Of a DNA stretch of 64,000 nucleotides, positions 48,776 to 60,717 are shown piece after piece. The position numbers and the translations under genes were made by a program. Location of the stretch: positions 992,001 through 1,056,000 of the forward strand of contig NW_026251709.1 of assembly GCF_025024155.1 (NCBI RefSeq), given 5' to 3'. The DNA is from Gamsiella multidivaricata. Its lineage: Eukaryota; Mortierellomycota; Mortierellomycetes; Mortierellales; Mortierellaceae. The stretch's first letter is position 1. Every line of letters starts with the position of its first letter. Under the pieces are notes generated by a model. It made no database searches, was not told where the DNA came from, and saw nothing but the letters and a program-made list of their open reading frames with translations.

Positions 48776-49240
48776 GATGCTGAAAATTCAGTAAGCGTTG
48801 GATTGTTCACCCGCTAATAGGGAGCGTGAGCTGGGTTTAGACCGTCGTGAGCCAGGTTAGTTTTACCCTACTGATGAAATGTTGTTGCAATAGTAATTGA
48901 ACTTAGTACGAGAGGAACCGTTCATTCGGATAATTGGTATTTGGGCCTGCCTGAACAGGCAATGGCCCGAAGCTATCATCCGTTGGATTATGGCTGAACG
49001 CCTCTAAGTCAGAATTCGTGCTAGAACGCAACGATTACCGCCTTTTCCGATTTTTAATTGAATACGAATAGACTCTCGGGTCCTGAATCATACTATGTGG
49101 GGTCGTCTTGTGGAGCGGAAAGGCTTCATGAGGTGCCTGCTAATGTTAATTTCAAATATTGGAAGAGATAAATCCATTGCAGACGACTTTTATTGAACGG
49201 GGTATTGTTGAGATTAAGCCCATTGTTCTATAGATTTGTT
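48709..49240 (+). rRNA. truncated 28S (LSU) rRNA 3' fragment
   Basis: Matches the conserved 3' part of eukaryotic LSU rRNA: GGCAGCCAAGCGTTCAT, TTTTTGATCCTTCGATGTCGG, TTTACCCTACTGATGA, the sarcin-ricin loop AGTACGAGAGGAACC, and GGATTATGGCTGAACGCC. It runs to the GGGGTATTG...GAGATTAAGCC block near the mature 3' end. The 5' part (over 2.5 kb) is missing, a block before GAGATTAAGCC is deleted, and several usually invariant positions look changed. It is therefore an rDNA-derived pseudogene fragment, not a working gene. Confidence 0.9.
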
Positions 49241-49608
49241 CGTAAAGAACAGCAGCATCTTTTTCTTTTTCTTTCTCACTTGTCATGGCACTGTTAAGGG
49301 GCATTTGATAGCACTTGTCCACTGACAATGGCATTCAAGCGACAAAGCCGAAGAGATTAGCTGCCAAGCGCGGAATCAGTTTTACATCATCACTTTTTAT
49401 TTGTCTTTTCAACATTGCAGCCAGGGGCAGAGTTGGACGTATACCAGACTTTGACTTTGACATATCCATAATAAAAACAAAAAAAATAAAATAAACGATT
49501 GACGGGCGTAAACAGGAGAAAGAACGAGGGAAAGTGGAAGGGAGGAAAGGTACAGAGACAAAAGGGAAAGAGGAAGGGGAAGGGGAAGAGACAATGAAGC
49601 ATGTTGAT

Positions 49609-50220
49609 TTAACAGGTCTGAAGGTCATCCAGGTTATATGTTGCCTTCCAAGCCACTCCATCCTTTGGCTTTTTAAGCACCCACTTAAATTCCTTGTCTG
49701 CACAATTTGCGCCCACAAGATGCAAGTATCCGTCCGAGGCATAATTGGCGATGGCACCATTAACAGGTTGGTCGCCAGTCAGCAGACCAATCTGATAACA
49801 CCATTTCGACGTGCACTGACCCTCATCCCATTTTCTGAATTCCAGGAAACCGCCACCATTACAACCGTCGGGGGCCATATACCGACCGCTATGACCAAGC
49901 CATGCCTTATTTCGGACAGAGCAGTTTTCGCCCACCGTGCCCTTTAGATACTTGATGGTCGGGTTACTGGGCGAAGCCTGCCAGAAAAACCCTGCTGGAG
50001 CAGTCTTGGTCGGCGTGAGCCAATTCTTTTCACCGCTGCCGATATAGTTGCCGTTGATTTCGTCGTACAAGACAAACACGTCGCCCGACTTGACAATGTT
50101 GCCGCATTCGTCTTTGAGATCGGCGAAGTCAATCGCGTCTTTGTCATTTCCGTTCATGCACCAAGCGTGGGCAGAATGAGCAAGGAGTGACAGGACAGCC
50201 AGGGTAGCGAAGCTCTTCAT
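49609..50220 (-). CDS. small secreted cysteine-containing protein
   Basis: Single exon, 203 residues. Residues 1-19 (MKSFATLAVLSLLAHSAHA) are a clear signal peptide with an AHA cleavage site. The mature protein has nine Cys, many aromatic and Gly residues and repeated turn-like segments (GDVFVLYDEINGNYIG, SGRYMAPDGCNGGGFLEF, YLHLVGANC). That pattern suggests a compact beta fold such as a beta-trefoil or lectin-like domain; this is inference only. Length and composition fit a fungal small secreted protein. It stands alone next to the rRNA fragment in a repeat-rich region. Start codon and signal peptide are unambiguous. Confidence 0.8.
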   Translation of the reverse strand: MKSFATLAVLSLLAHSAHAWCMNGNDKDAIDFADLKDECGNIVKSGDVFVLYDEINGNYIGSGEKNWLTPTKTAPAGFFWQASPSNPTIKYLKGTVGENCSVRNKAWLGHSGRYMAPDGCNGGGFLEFRKWDEGQCTSKWCYQIGLLTGDQPVNGAIANYASDGYLHLVGANCADKEFKWVLKKPKDGVAWKATYNLDDLQTC

Positions 50221-52412
50221 GTTTGTTTGCTATTGGGTGCCAAAGAATGAAAAGAAAAAAAGAGGTCAGTTTATGAATAAGCACTGCTACACCCAAGTGC
50301 AATCGCAAAAGTCTAGTCAAATATCTTTACGTGGGGGGGGGGGGGGGGGAGGTTTGTGTTTTGGAGAGGGTTGTGCTTGATAGGTGTAGGCGTCGGTGGC
50401 GCTCTTGCGACGGTGCTTGCGATGGTTCTTGGAGTAGTTGTTGGGAGTGCTGAGAGTGCTTTTGCGAATCGAGGGTCTTGAGGTAGGATAGGATGTGTGT
50501 CGGTGCAGGACGTTGGGTATGCGCAACTTATATACGTGAAGAGAGATATCAGAAACAATGACTCGAAGTAAACGTTCTTTCTTTGGGTACGGGGAGTGCA
50601 AATCCCCTGCGACACCATTCTTAACTATGCCACAATTGAAAGATCAAGGGCGAGTATAGAAGGAAGGACAGAGGAGGCACGCAAAAAAAATCAAGGGGTA
50701 GCCGAAAAGAAGGGGACAACACCAGGGACGTAAGAGGATCAAGGACGGGAGAACACCAGGAATGTAGGAGGTCAAGCGCAGGAGAAAATCGCAGCAGCTC
50801 ATTCATCAGCATCTAGGAATTCTAAAACATCAGAAGAATCATGAGGATATCCACCGCCAACGACTTTCTTTGGCCGGGCTATTGTAATCATGCGGGTAAC
50901 CTTGTAGCTACGAGACAATGAGATTCAGGCTTTTGTTCTATAGATATAGCGCAGAAGAGCAATTGTAGGGGAGACGAGAAATTCAAGGGGGAAAGAACAG
51001 AAAGGGACTATTTGCGAGAGACAAGGAAGAAGAGAGGAAGAACACTGTGTGGAATAAATCTTCACCTTTTACACACCTTCTCGACTTTACTCAGGCTTTC
51101 CCTCACTCCTGTTTCCTTGACCTTCACAACCTAAACCCTATCAAATTGAGCTAACGAATAGTCAGTTTGGTAGTTAAGGATTAAGTTAATGCAGGGGCAT
51201 CCAGAGTTGTCCTCAGTATCAATGAGAGAATTTTACGAAAGCGGTTACTGTTCCCAAAAATGGCGTTGCGAACTGGACTACACTCCTTTTTGCAAAAAAA
51301 TCCACTTTTCATAGTAAAGGTGAAAGTAGTCAGTGTCATTTTTTTTCCAACTCCACATCTCCTTGTTTGCGGTCAGAGCTAATATCTTCAAATTGATTCG
51401 ATTTATAATCTTGCGGGAACTTGTCAACGGTCTACATTCGAGAAAAAAATGGCAAAAGGATAGTGAAGAAGAAATGGACATATCAGTGATTTAGTACTTC
51501 TCTTCAGATTCATATTTCACGTCCTTGGGCTCACACTCACCAAACAAATTGAGAATATCGATGAGCGAGCTGAACATAGACAAATAGGACATGGTTTCCA
51601 ATAAAGCATAAGAACCAGTCTATGTTGGTGAGGATGGGAGAGACAGAGGCAGGACAAAATAAAAACGAGTCAACATAATTGTTCCCTCTCATATCAATAT
51701 CTCCCCTCATGTTCGCCATGTTCTGATCTTACCAACCTGATTTTCGACTGCGAAAGTATAGAGAGAGGAGGTCGAGTATCATTGAAATCAATTCATTCAA
51801 ACTATAGGAAAAAAACAAAACGAGGACGAAGAGGGTTAAAAAAAGGAAGGAGAAAAGGAGAGATGAGAGGAAACCAAAATGAGCCATCAGTTTTTTTAAC
51901 TCGACATCTAGTTCATATTGTACCGGTCATGGATGGATCGCTGTCCAACTTACCAAATGAACAGGGGATCATCGCATGTGTTCAAAAATGCAGGGAAGAA
52001 AGTAGTCGAAACCGCCGAAACAAGACAGCGGTCGAAGGAAAGCATCACAAATCAGCGATGGACAAGTAACCCGACTGTTTTTTTTAAAAAAAAAAAGATG
52101 CATGGGGTACTGTCAGTTATCTGTGCATCTCTTCATCTTTTTGTACTAGTCTCGTATTTGCCTGTATATGAACTCTTTCAAAGAAAAGGGACGTGTTGTG
52201 CCTGATGAGGAGTCAGACCAATACTTCAAAAAAATCGTCTTACCTGCACGGGGCCATCCTGTCCAGTATGTCCAGCCTGTCCGTCCTGTCTGTCGTTGGC
52301 GTTTTGTTGGGTATCGGGAGGATCGTTGGTTGTGCTCTTCCGCCTAAAAAATGCTGCTATTAGAACCAAGGCGCTATATGCCAATACAGCAAAACTAATA
52401 TTGAACATTTCC
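50221..52412. other. spacer with poly-G tract, nothing recognised
   Basis: Includes a run of about 16 G near 50334-50349, pyrimidine/purine-rich low-complexity frames, and A/T-rich sequence from 51.2 to 52.2 kb. Some short frames are open, but none shows a domain or splice continuity. Confidence 0.5.
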
Positions 52413-55204
52413 TTACATTTTCTGACCACTATTGGGTCGTTGAACGAGAGCTTTCTTGGACTTGTCGAGGTCTTGGTAACCCCATGATCTCTTGAGAACA
52501 TTGAATGAGCCCTTTGCAATATCCTCGATGTCTTTCTACAACAGAGAAATAAAAAAATGTCAATGAGAATAACTTAAAAAAAACTCAAACATAGCTAAAA
52601 TACATACCTTTGCGATCAATAGAGTGGAGAAGGTTGCGATCAGTGAGGCGACCGCGGCAGTCGTGGTTGGGATGGTGAACTTGCCCACTTCATGAAGGAC
52701 ATACATCCCTCGGGTTTCAGCCCGTAATCGCATGTAGTTTCCATTCTCGTAGATGATATGGAAAAGAGGTGCCATTTTAAATCCAGAGTCCAAAAAGGCC
52801 TTGCCATAGCGAACATCACGGAAGAAATCCCAAAGGTTCTTCCACTCGTCGTTCTTGTGAGCTGGACCAGAGAACTCGCCCCAGGCAATTTCTGTTTTGC
52901 CAACAGCGGCCGTAAAGTCGGGTCGGTCGGGCTTCAGTCCTAGTTCCTTTTGCGTTGCTGAGTCTTTGTTCGGGCTATTGGTCAACAATAAAAACATTTC
53001 TTAGAAAGGCAATTCCACCATACGTCAACAAAAGATTTTGCAGCGCATTCTTACAAGTGGCTAGTGACAGTTTTGGATTCAAAAAATGCCTGCATGACTG
53101 GCCCAATATGCTTAACGGTATACTCGTACTCAGAAATCGAACGGTCTTCATCCTTCGGGAGATATTCCAACCTGAGAAAAAAGGATACAAAAACAAAATT
53201 AGCTTGATTTTACAGCACCAATAGCATCATGTGCTTTGTAACATCGAATCCTACAGCGTTTCAAGCATGATACGGATGGGCCTGTGGTCCTTGTTCATAG
53301 GGACAAGAGTCGCCGCCACATCGTCCTTTCGGTCTTGCAAGCAAAGCTAGAAAAAGAGGGAAAAACATTAGTGAGCATCAACAAAATGAGCGTGAAGCAA
53401 ACAATATTGAACGTACCTTAACAGCTTTCATTGCCAAACTATCGTTAAACTCAACAGAATCCCACTCCGCATTTGTGATCTCGCGCGATTTGATGAAAGC
53501 TTGAAGAATTTCATCTGAAAAAACGGATTTCATCCTTTCGGTTGGTCTCGAGGGCACGAATATCCCCATCAAAGATACCACGTCTGCAATTTCCATGATC
53601 TTCAGCTGGCTTTTCACAAGGGCATCCACACTGAGCCGCTGGTACTTCTTGAAGAGGCAAGTTGAGCATGCCTTGCCTTCCTGCGGTGCACAAGTATGCG
53701 TGATCTTCTCGATTTGTGACAGGAGAATCGCTCGTTCATCTGCGTTGATGATTGTTGATTGATCATCTGATGGCGGTGCGGCTAGGACCGTTCCGGGGGA
53801 TCCTGGAAGTATGTCTGACGCGCCAGTCATGATCTGGCTTGAATGAGTAGTGGGGAGTCCATCTGTGGTTGATAATGATCCAGGAACTGAGCTCGAGTCA
53901 GTAACGCGTCCAAGACCTCTGACTGAGATTTTCGATTCTGATGCCAGTCCCGGAACAGCGGCCGAAGTGTTCAAGCCAGCTGCTGATCCAGTAATGGTTG
54001 TCGAGGCTATCAAATCGGTTGCGGCAGTGGTTGAGGAGGTTGAGTCGATAGCAGCTCCAAAATAAAGGGGAGGGGTTCCCAGACGCGACGATGAAGCAGC
54101 AAACGATGGTGGCATTCCTGGGGGAGCGGTTGAAGCATTTGGGAATGGCGGCAATTCGGTACTTGCGCATGAGGGTCCTGCTCTTCCTGCACTCATGCCC
54201 ACCGCTGAATCACCTGCGGTTGACGTTGTGGAGTTCGCGGCTGTTGAGCCTGATGACGTTGAAGTTAAGGGCGAAGCTGACGAGTTACGGGGAGCTTTAG
54301 GCGGTGCCTCCTCCAGTTCGACCCAGGGATCGCGTGGATGCTTCTGGCCAGCTAGTAGAGTGGTAACAAAAGGTGCCCAAGAAGTCAATGTATAAGGAAT
54401 GCAAGAGTCTCCGGACCAATCGTTATATGGCAAGTTTGCTTACCTGCGCTGGGGATGCATGTCGAATGTGCAGAGTCTTGGCCGAGCACATGAGAGTCCA
54501 AAAATGAAGCCGGATCTGTGATGCGCGTCGAGGATTCAGTGCCTTCATCAAGGTTATGAGAGGGTAAAGAGAAGGCTGGATTGGGGATATGCGTGGTTGG
54601 ATTGGCGGTCTGCGTGGTTGGACCAAGGACATGCGTGGAAGACGATGAGGCGTGGGCTGGCACCGCTATCAAGGTAATGCAGCATTGGTTAAGCATTGCA
54701 AATTATAGTCCTACGCGAGCAAATCATATGTATCCATACAGTTGTTGACATCGATTGAATATTGGGCATTGGCCCTTCCAATTTGTCTATTGCAATTGTC
54801 CACAGGACTGTACCTGAACTCGAAGAAGATGCAGGGATGTCGCCTGCATCCCGCGCAACATGGAGATACAATCCTCGCACGCTTACTTTGGCACGCGTTG
54901 ACTCAGTTTTCAATAAAAGATTTTCGAACGTCTCCATGAACTTGTCATATCGAACAGATTCACACAAGAATCTTGCGCGCTTCTGAAGTGGTTCCGAGAT
55001 GTCTTTGTGATGAGCGATTATCTTCAGGTTTTCCATGAACACCTCATGGTGTTGGTGAGGAGTTTTGGTCACGTGTCTGTAAGCGAAAAAAATCTCGACC
55101 TCACCCCAGTGTCTAGCATCGTTCTCGCGGAAGAAGGCATGAATGGTGGTGATACGCGGGTCAACAGATCCGAGGCAGCCCTGGAGAAGCCGTGTTGTGC
55201 GCAT
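52413..55204 (-). CDS. unnamed-family protein, intact, about 748 residues
   Basis: Seven exons: 54814-55204, 54444-54665, 53417-54351, 53255-53346, 53055-53171, 52608-52974 and 52413-52535, all in phase and without stops. N-terminal helical region (RITTIHAFFREND, FMENLKIIAHHKDI). Residues about 130-430 form a Ser/Thr/Ala/Pro-rich disordered tract. A cysteine pair sits in KACSTCLFKKYQRL near residue 420. The C-terminal domain has IAWGEFSGP, WDFFRDVRYGKAFLDSG, GNYMRLRAETRGMY, EVGKFTIPTT and SFNVLKRSWGY. I recognise that C-terminal block only as an unnamed multi-copy family of Mortierella/Mucor-type fungi. Met 55204 follows an AAG that could be an acceptor, so a further 5' exon is possible. Confidence 0.75.
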
Positions 55205-55257
55205 CTTGAAAGGATGCGTAATGTCGTGAAGAATGTAAGCAAATGTCAGATAGTACA

Positions 55258-56150
55258 AAAAAAAAAAAAGAAAAAGAATGTGATGGGCGAGTGTAGATGC
55301 TCCATGACCACATTTGCCATGTATGTACCTCTCGGCAGATACCATGCGCAACTGATCACTATTGCGACTGCAGCTCGAGGTGACAGAACCAAGAGTTCGC
55401 GGTTGAGCAAGCTGCACTATCCCCATCGAAAGGAACAGTCTGGCGACCCTCTGCATCGAAACGATTGCGTGTCCTCATGATGAGAAGGCGCAACAGGAAT
55501 CTCAGCAGAGTTCACCCAGACGCGCTGGATGAATGGCAGCCTAGACGGGAGGAGCAAAAAAAAAAGAAAAAGAATGTGATGGGCGAGTGTAGATGCTCCA
55601 TGACCACATTTGCCATGTATGTACCTCTCGGCAGATACCATGCGCAACTGATCACTATTGCGACTGCAGCTCGAGGTGACAGAACCAAGAGTTCGCGGTT
55701 GAGCAAGCTGCACTATCCCCATCGAAAGGAACAGTCTGGCGACCCTCTGCATCGAAACGATTGCGTGTCCTCATGATGAGAAGGCGCAACAGGAATCTCA
55801 GCAGAGTTCACCCAGACGCGCTGGATGAATGGCAGCCTAGACGGGAGGAGCAAAAAAAAAAGAAAAAGAATGTGATGGGCGAGTGTAGATGCTCCATGAC
55901 CACATTTGCCATGTATGTACCTCTCGGCAGATACCATGCGCAACTGATCACTATTGCGACTGCAGCTCGAGGTGACAGAACCAAGAGTTCGCGGTTGAGC
56001 AAGCTGCACTATCCCCATCGAAAGGAACAGTCTGGCGACCCTCTGCATCGAAACGATTGCGTGTCCTCATGATGAGAAGGCGCAACAGGAATCTCAGCAG
56101 AGTTCACCCAGACGCGCTGGATGAATGGCAACCTAGACGGGAGGAACAAA
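55258..56150. repeat. 296-bp tandem triplication
   Basis: Three copies in tandem, period 296 bases (compare GTGATGGGCGAGTGTAG near 55280, 55576 and 55872). Copies are essentially identical except at the distal end of copy 3 (GGCAACCTAGACGGGAGGAACAAAATAAAA). Each unit starts with an A-run followed by GAAAAAGAATG. Confidence 0.95.
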
Positions 56151-56342
56151 ATAAAAAGCGTTTATGCTCTCTTACCTTATTTGCCATGAATGTTCCAATC
56201 GGTAGATGCTTGCGATGAAGGAAGAGGTGAGGTGGGACGGAGTTTATGCAGCAGCGTTAAAGCATAACTTGGACTTTTACATGCCAAATATGGTGAATGT
56301 CAATCCAGACTGACGCTCTTAAGTGGTTGAATCCAGTGCACT

Positions 56343-59300
56343 TCAGGCGTAAACTAGGTCATCGAAGTGAAATAGGTGTGATACTTTTGCTTCTTTTGCT
56401 TTTTTCCCGGGCTTTCTTGGCTTGTTCGATACAGATGGTGTCCTCTTGCGACCACGGGGGAGAGCACCGGTGCTTGTACTGGCGCTGGTCATCGGTGCAC
56501 TGCTGTTGGTGTTGCTGGTGCCAACTGTGGAAGAGTTCATGTTTGGGTCCTCCTGCCAAGGGTACCGTCCATCGGCCGTCCTGGGCTGTAGATAAAGAGG
56601 TCGTTCCTGCTTCTCCAGGTGTCCTCTGACAATCCTGGATATGTTCTCAGCCGCCATCACATCTCTGTGGTGATAATGCTCGCAGTGTGGACAGTACAGC
56701 TCGCGGAGGGTCACCTGTGCCACAAAGTTTTGGCAATTAGGACACTTTTTTGAGGTATAGTACTCGTTCAGTCCCACAACAATATACCCCAATGATCGGG
56801 CCTAGATTTTTTTTAATAGATTGTGTCAACCCTTCTCTACATATGTCAAACATTTGAACACTTTGCAATCATGATAAATAGCATACATACCAATGGGATA
56901 AAGTAGTCCAGGAAGGTTGAATGGAGGGACGAAATGCGCCCTGTGCTCTTGAACTGACCAAGACCAACGCCAATCAAGACTGGATTGGCTGGGTCCCAGG
57001 GATGGCCAATGCTTCCGCCTACGATACCCAACAGACTCGCCGCAACAGCCTGGTATTCTGCTTGATTCGCCCTGTCCCGATCTCAACCATGCTTTTTGAA
57101 TCTGTTGTTGGATCCAGCATAGAACTCCAAGAGTCGTTCTCCTGCTGGACATTTTGGCTCCTCCTCCTCGTCGTCATCCTCTGGGTCTTTCTTCTTTGGT
57201 TCAAGTGCCTCCCAGTACTTGGTGATGCTCGCGCCTGGACCCCGAAGTGGTGGGAGACGAGACTCCATTTCTGAAATCGACTCTGGTTGATTGTCCTCCT
57301 TTGAGTTTTTTTCTTTCTCAAGCCATCTCCTGTAACGAAAAACAGGTTGCATGACTGCCTTTTGATTCACCGCGAGGTTGTAGTGACCGTCGGGATCCTC
57401 AGGTAGATAGGCATACGCACCAACCACGAACGCTTGACCAGCATCGAGTGTCAGGATCTTGATATCGCTTGGGTTGACTCCTGGCCAGAACTGTTCGATG
57501 TCCTCCTCGGTCCGGATAACGTTACGAACCTCTTGGAGGTAGAATCTGTGCCTCCGGCTGTCGACACGATCCTGAGCGGCAGACGATCGTCTGGTAACCT
57601 CCTGTATCGTACAGATTGCAGCTCCTTCAACTTGAAGGTCGACAGGTACAATCCCAATCCATCTGTCATTGGGGATCCCCTGGAGATATACCCGTTCTCG
57701 ACGTAGTCTCTTGGCTGGAACTCAGGTTCCTCAAGCTGTTGCAAGTGCTTCTCGAGTTTCTTGAGGGACCGTAATTTGATTTTGGCTCGGCGACCTGCTC
57801 TCCGTTTCTGGCAACCCTTCAGGCCTTTAGGATCAATATCGGCGACAAAGTTCTTGATCAAGAACCCGGGCTCTTTCTCGCCCATCCAGCTGTGGACCTC
57901 GTCGACAGAAGCATGGAATCCGTCCTCGGTTGCCAGATTTATAAGCCTCTGCATAAGCGCTCCACCTCTCTTGAAGAAGAACCCAGCCAGCTCTCTCTCA
58001 GAGAATCCGACATACGGTTGCCTGGACGACGTCATAGGGATAGTCCTTCTGGGGTTCGGAGACAACTTGTTCAGAGTCAGGTAGTTCTCGATGGCCGAGA
58101 GATCCTCCCGAATCTGGATTTTCGCGTTGGGCTTGTCCAGCTGCCTTTGATTGGCCCTCTTCATCAACTAAAAATTGAAGATTAATAAAAAAAATTAAAC
58201 ACGTTCTAGAGCCAATGAACACCTGTATTGATGACATGCCACTTCAAGTCTTACCATCTTGTGGAGATCGCAGGTTCCAGTCTTGTACATTCGTTTAAGC
58301 CCAGCCTTCAGCTGTCCGACTACGGATCGGACTAGGTCCGTGGGTGTGAACGGCATTCTTTCGTTGATCTCAGCCCGAGTCCGCGGCGGATTGTACAGAT
58401 GAAGTTCTTCAAGACGCTTGATGAACTTGACGACCTCCTGTTTTGTTGGGATGTTGCCAGAGCACAGATAAACAAGAAAGCTTGAAAGGAAATGCCGCTG
58501 CGCTTGGTCACTCCCGCCTGATCCTCCCATATCGGTGTCATCCTCCTCAACATTGCCCTCATCCTCCTCGTCCTCGTCCTCGTCCACAATGCCAGCAATC
58601 TGATTCCCATCCTCGTCTTCCTCCACGGCATCATCGGCGTTGTTCTCGACATCCTTCATGGTGACTCGCGGACATATCAGATCGAGAAAGGTCCGATCCT
58701 GAGCATCCAGTCCCTCAAGTCCTTTTTCGACCAGGCGTTCTAAGTATTCCCAATCAACATCTGGGCCTTGCGCTTGATGCGAGCCGTCTCACTTGCAGCA
58801 TCCAAGAGGACAGACTTCACCTCGTGTTGGAGACTGTTTTGGCTGGGAAGAGCTTGCTCGATATTGGCGGATAGAGTGCCGATGTGCAGAGAGGTCGCCG
58901 GGTGCTGGTAGGCCAACATCCTAGTGATTTTCAACTTGTAGGTTTCCGCTGTTAAAGTTGATAACGATTTTGGCGCAGGCTTTTGCTTTTGCTTTGGCTT
59001 CGGTTTCTCAGTCTTGGGTTCAGGCTCCTTGAAAGGCTTCCAGACGTATTGTTTCATCTTTGCTGGCGGTGATCGCCGTTTCGTTTTGGCCCGATCTTGT
59101 CGTTTAAACGAGTATCGAGGGCGGTTTTTCTTGGGAACTCAGGTTCGTGGCAAAGCAGAGTGACCGACTTCTTCCTGAGGTGAAGACGGACCTTGGGTCG
59201 TGGTTAAAGCAAGCCGCTGTGTTTGTTGGGTGACCGCGGCGAACTGCTGTGATTGCTGCCCAGTAGCTGGCTGGGAAAGGGAAGAAACCTGAGAGTCCGT

Positions 59301-59406
59301 CTGACGATCCCTAATGAACACCGGCGACTCCACAGTCTTGAAATGGCTCGGTGTCTGGGGTGATCTCAGGCGCACGATTTGCACGTTGGTTGAGCTAGTT
59401 AATTTG

Positions 59407-59437
<31 letters not shown>

Positions 59438-60599
59438 GTCAAACAAGTCTCTACAGACAACATGGAACAGAGCAACCACAACAAAAATAAAAATATTACC
59501 TCCTTTGAGGCGGACGACTTTTCTTGGGCTGCTCGTAACGGGAACAAAGGTCTTTGAACCTGTCCCAGAGATCGTTGAAAGACGGGCCTACTGGAGTGGA
59601 GGTTTGGGAGACAAGAGTCTACTTCTTATCGACAAAGACCCGCAAGGATACATGAAAATCCTCGTTTGTTGTGTTCTTGGTCGAGACCTTGACGTGGTTC
59701 AGATAGGCGGCCACAATGGCTTCTGTGTCTGAAGAAGAAACAAAAAAAAAAAAAGAAAAAAAGGTTATTTTTCCTGTTACATTGTCCCAAAACCATAATC
59801 GCTCGTCTTATTTTTTTTTTTTTTGACCTTACTGGGTGCATCGAGGCTCTTGATAATGGAAAAGTTTGTTGCTGGTCCCAGGGAATATATATTGCGGTTG
59901 TAGTCGTTCGACGACACCACTGCAAGGGCCGTGGGTTGAGTTCGAGTCAATCCAAGTACTGGCAAACATCGTTGAGCTTGTACTTCAGGACCAAGTATTT
60001 AGAGATAGGACGCCAAAGAGTCAAGGCAGAATCATAGCCCAACATGTCGCTTTCAGCAGAAATTGCGACATTCTCTGGCCCACAGTCAAACGCGATCGCG
60101 ACATCCGCCTCTGTCTCACAGATGCGTACTGACCAGCCGGCCTGCTGAAGGTACCCGATGAATGTTTGACGATCCTCCAAAGACCAGTAGAAGTGGCCGA
60201 GAGACTTATCCTAACGTCAACGAAGTGGCATTTTCGCGGCTTGCTGCCGTCCTTCATGATGCTTTCGAGCTTGTCGAGGCTTTCAGTACATTTGGAGGCA
60301 GCCTTGCTCCGAGATTCCTTGCGCTGCTTCGCCCTCTCCTGCTTCTCTAGTGCTGGCCCGCCGTCGATGTACAGGACCAGGTTCGTTTTAGAGCCAAACC
60401 CCAAGACATGCTGTTCAAGCCTTGCATGGGCCTTCTCTGCGGTACAATGGGCATAGGCGTTTTTGATGACGCCGTAAAAGGACAACACGTCGACGAGACC
60501 TCTCCGACTGCCCAGGGCAGACACCATCGCCGACTTGTGTATCACCCGAGGAGAATGGCCTTCTCTTCGTAGAAAAGCGAATCCGTCTTTTAGGCCCAT
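56343..60599 (-). pseudogene. FEN1-like / Fanzor-like (TnpB RuvC) fusion, copy B
   Basis: Same layout as copy A. FEN-like part (60599-59620): start MGLKDGFAFLRR, VDVLSFYGV, VLYIDGGPALEKQER, ETEADVAIAFD, SAESDMLGYDS, SSNDYNRNIYSLG. A Gln/Pro-rich and basic linker follows, then helical and acidic segments, then the Fanzor-like core: RuvC-I ILTLDAGQAFVVGAYA near 57445, RuvC-II VVGLNEYYTSKKCPNC near 56750, zinc ribbon CPNC...CPHC, and RuvC-III HHRDVMAAENI. So both sets of catalytic acids look conserved. Damage: frame changes near 60212, 59958, 58745 and 57565, and in-frame stops near 59622, 59125 and 57090. The basic, Ser-rich C-tail ends at 56343. A decayed copy of a formerly complete fusion. 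Confidence 0.8.
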
Positions 60600-60717
60600 T
60601 GTCGTTTACATGAGAAATAGAGAGAAGTGATGTAGAAAGTGAGCCGAGAGAATAATAAATTCGAAAGTTTGTGTGAGATAATGTATGCGTGGGGAAGTGA
60701 ATGAGAGGGTGTGGAGC

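Noticed and set aside
50313..50618. Pro-rich ORFs next to the poly-G run
   Set aside because: Pro repeat is the translation of a G/C homopolymer; it sits in the upstream region of the secreted protein gene.
51782..52205. Lys/Arg-rich ORFs near 52 kb
   Set aside because: A/G-rich low-complexity sequence without recognisable motif.
55417..56072. Repeated 111- and 103-codon ORFs
   Set aside because: They are copies of the 296-bp tandem unit; identity follows from the repeat, not from coding constraint.
55258..56150. CRISPR-like array
   Set aside because: Units are 296 bases and abut directly, with no short repeat/variable spacer pattern; it is a plain tandem duplication.
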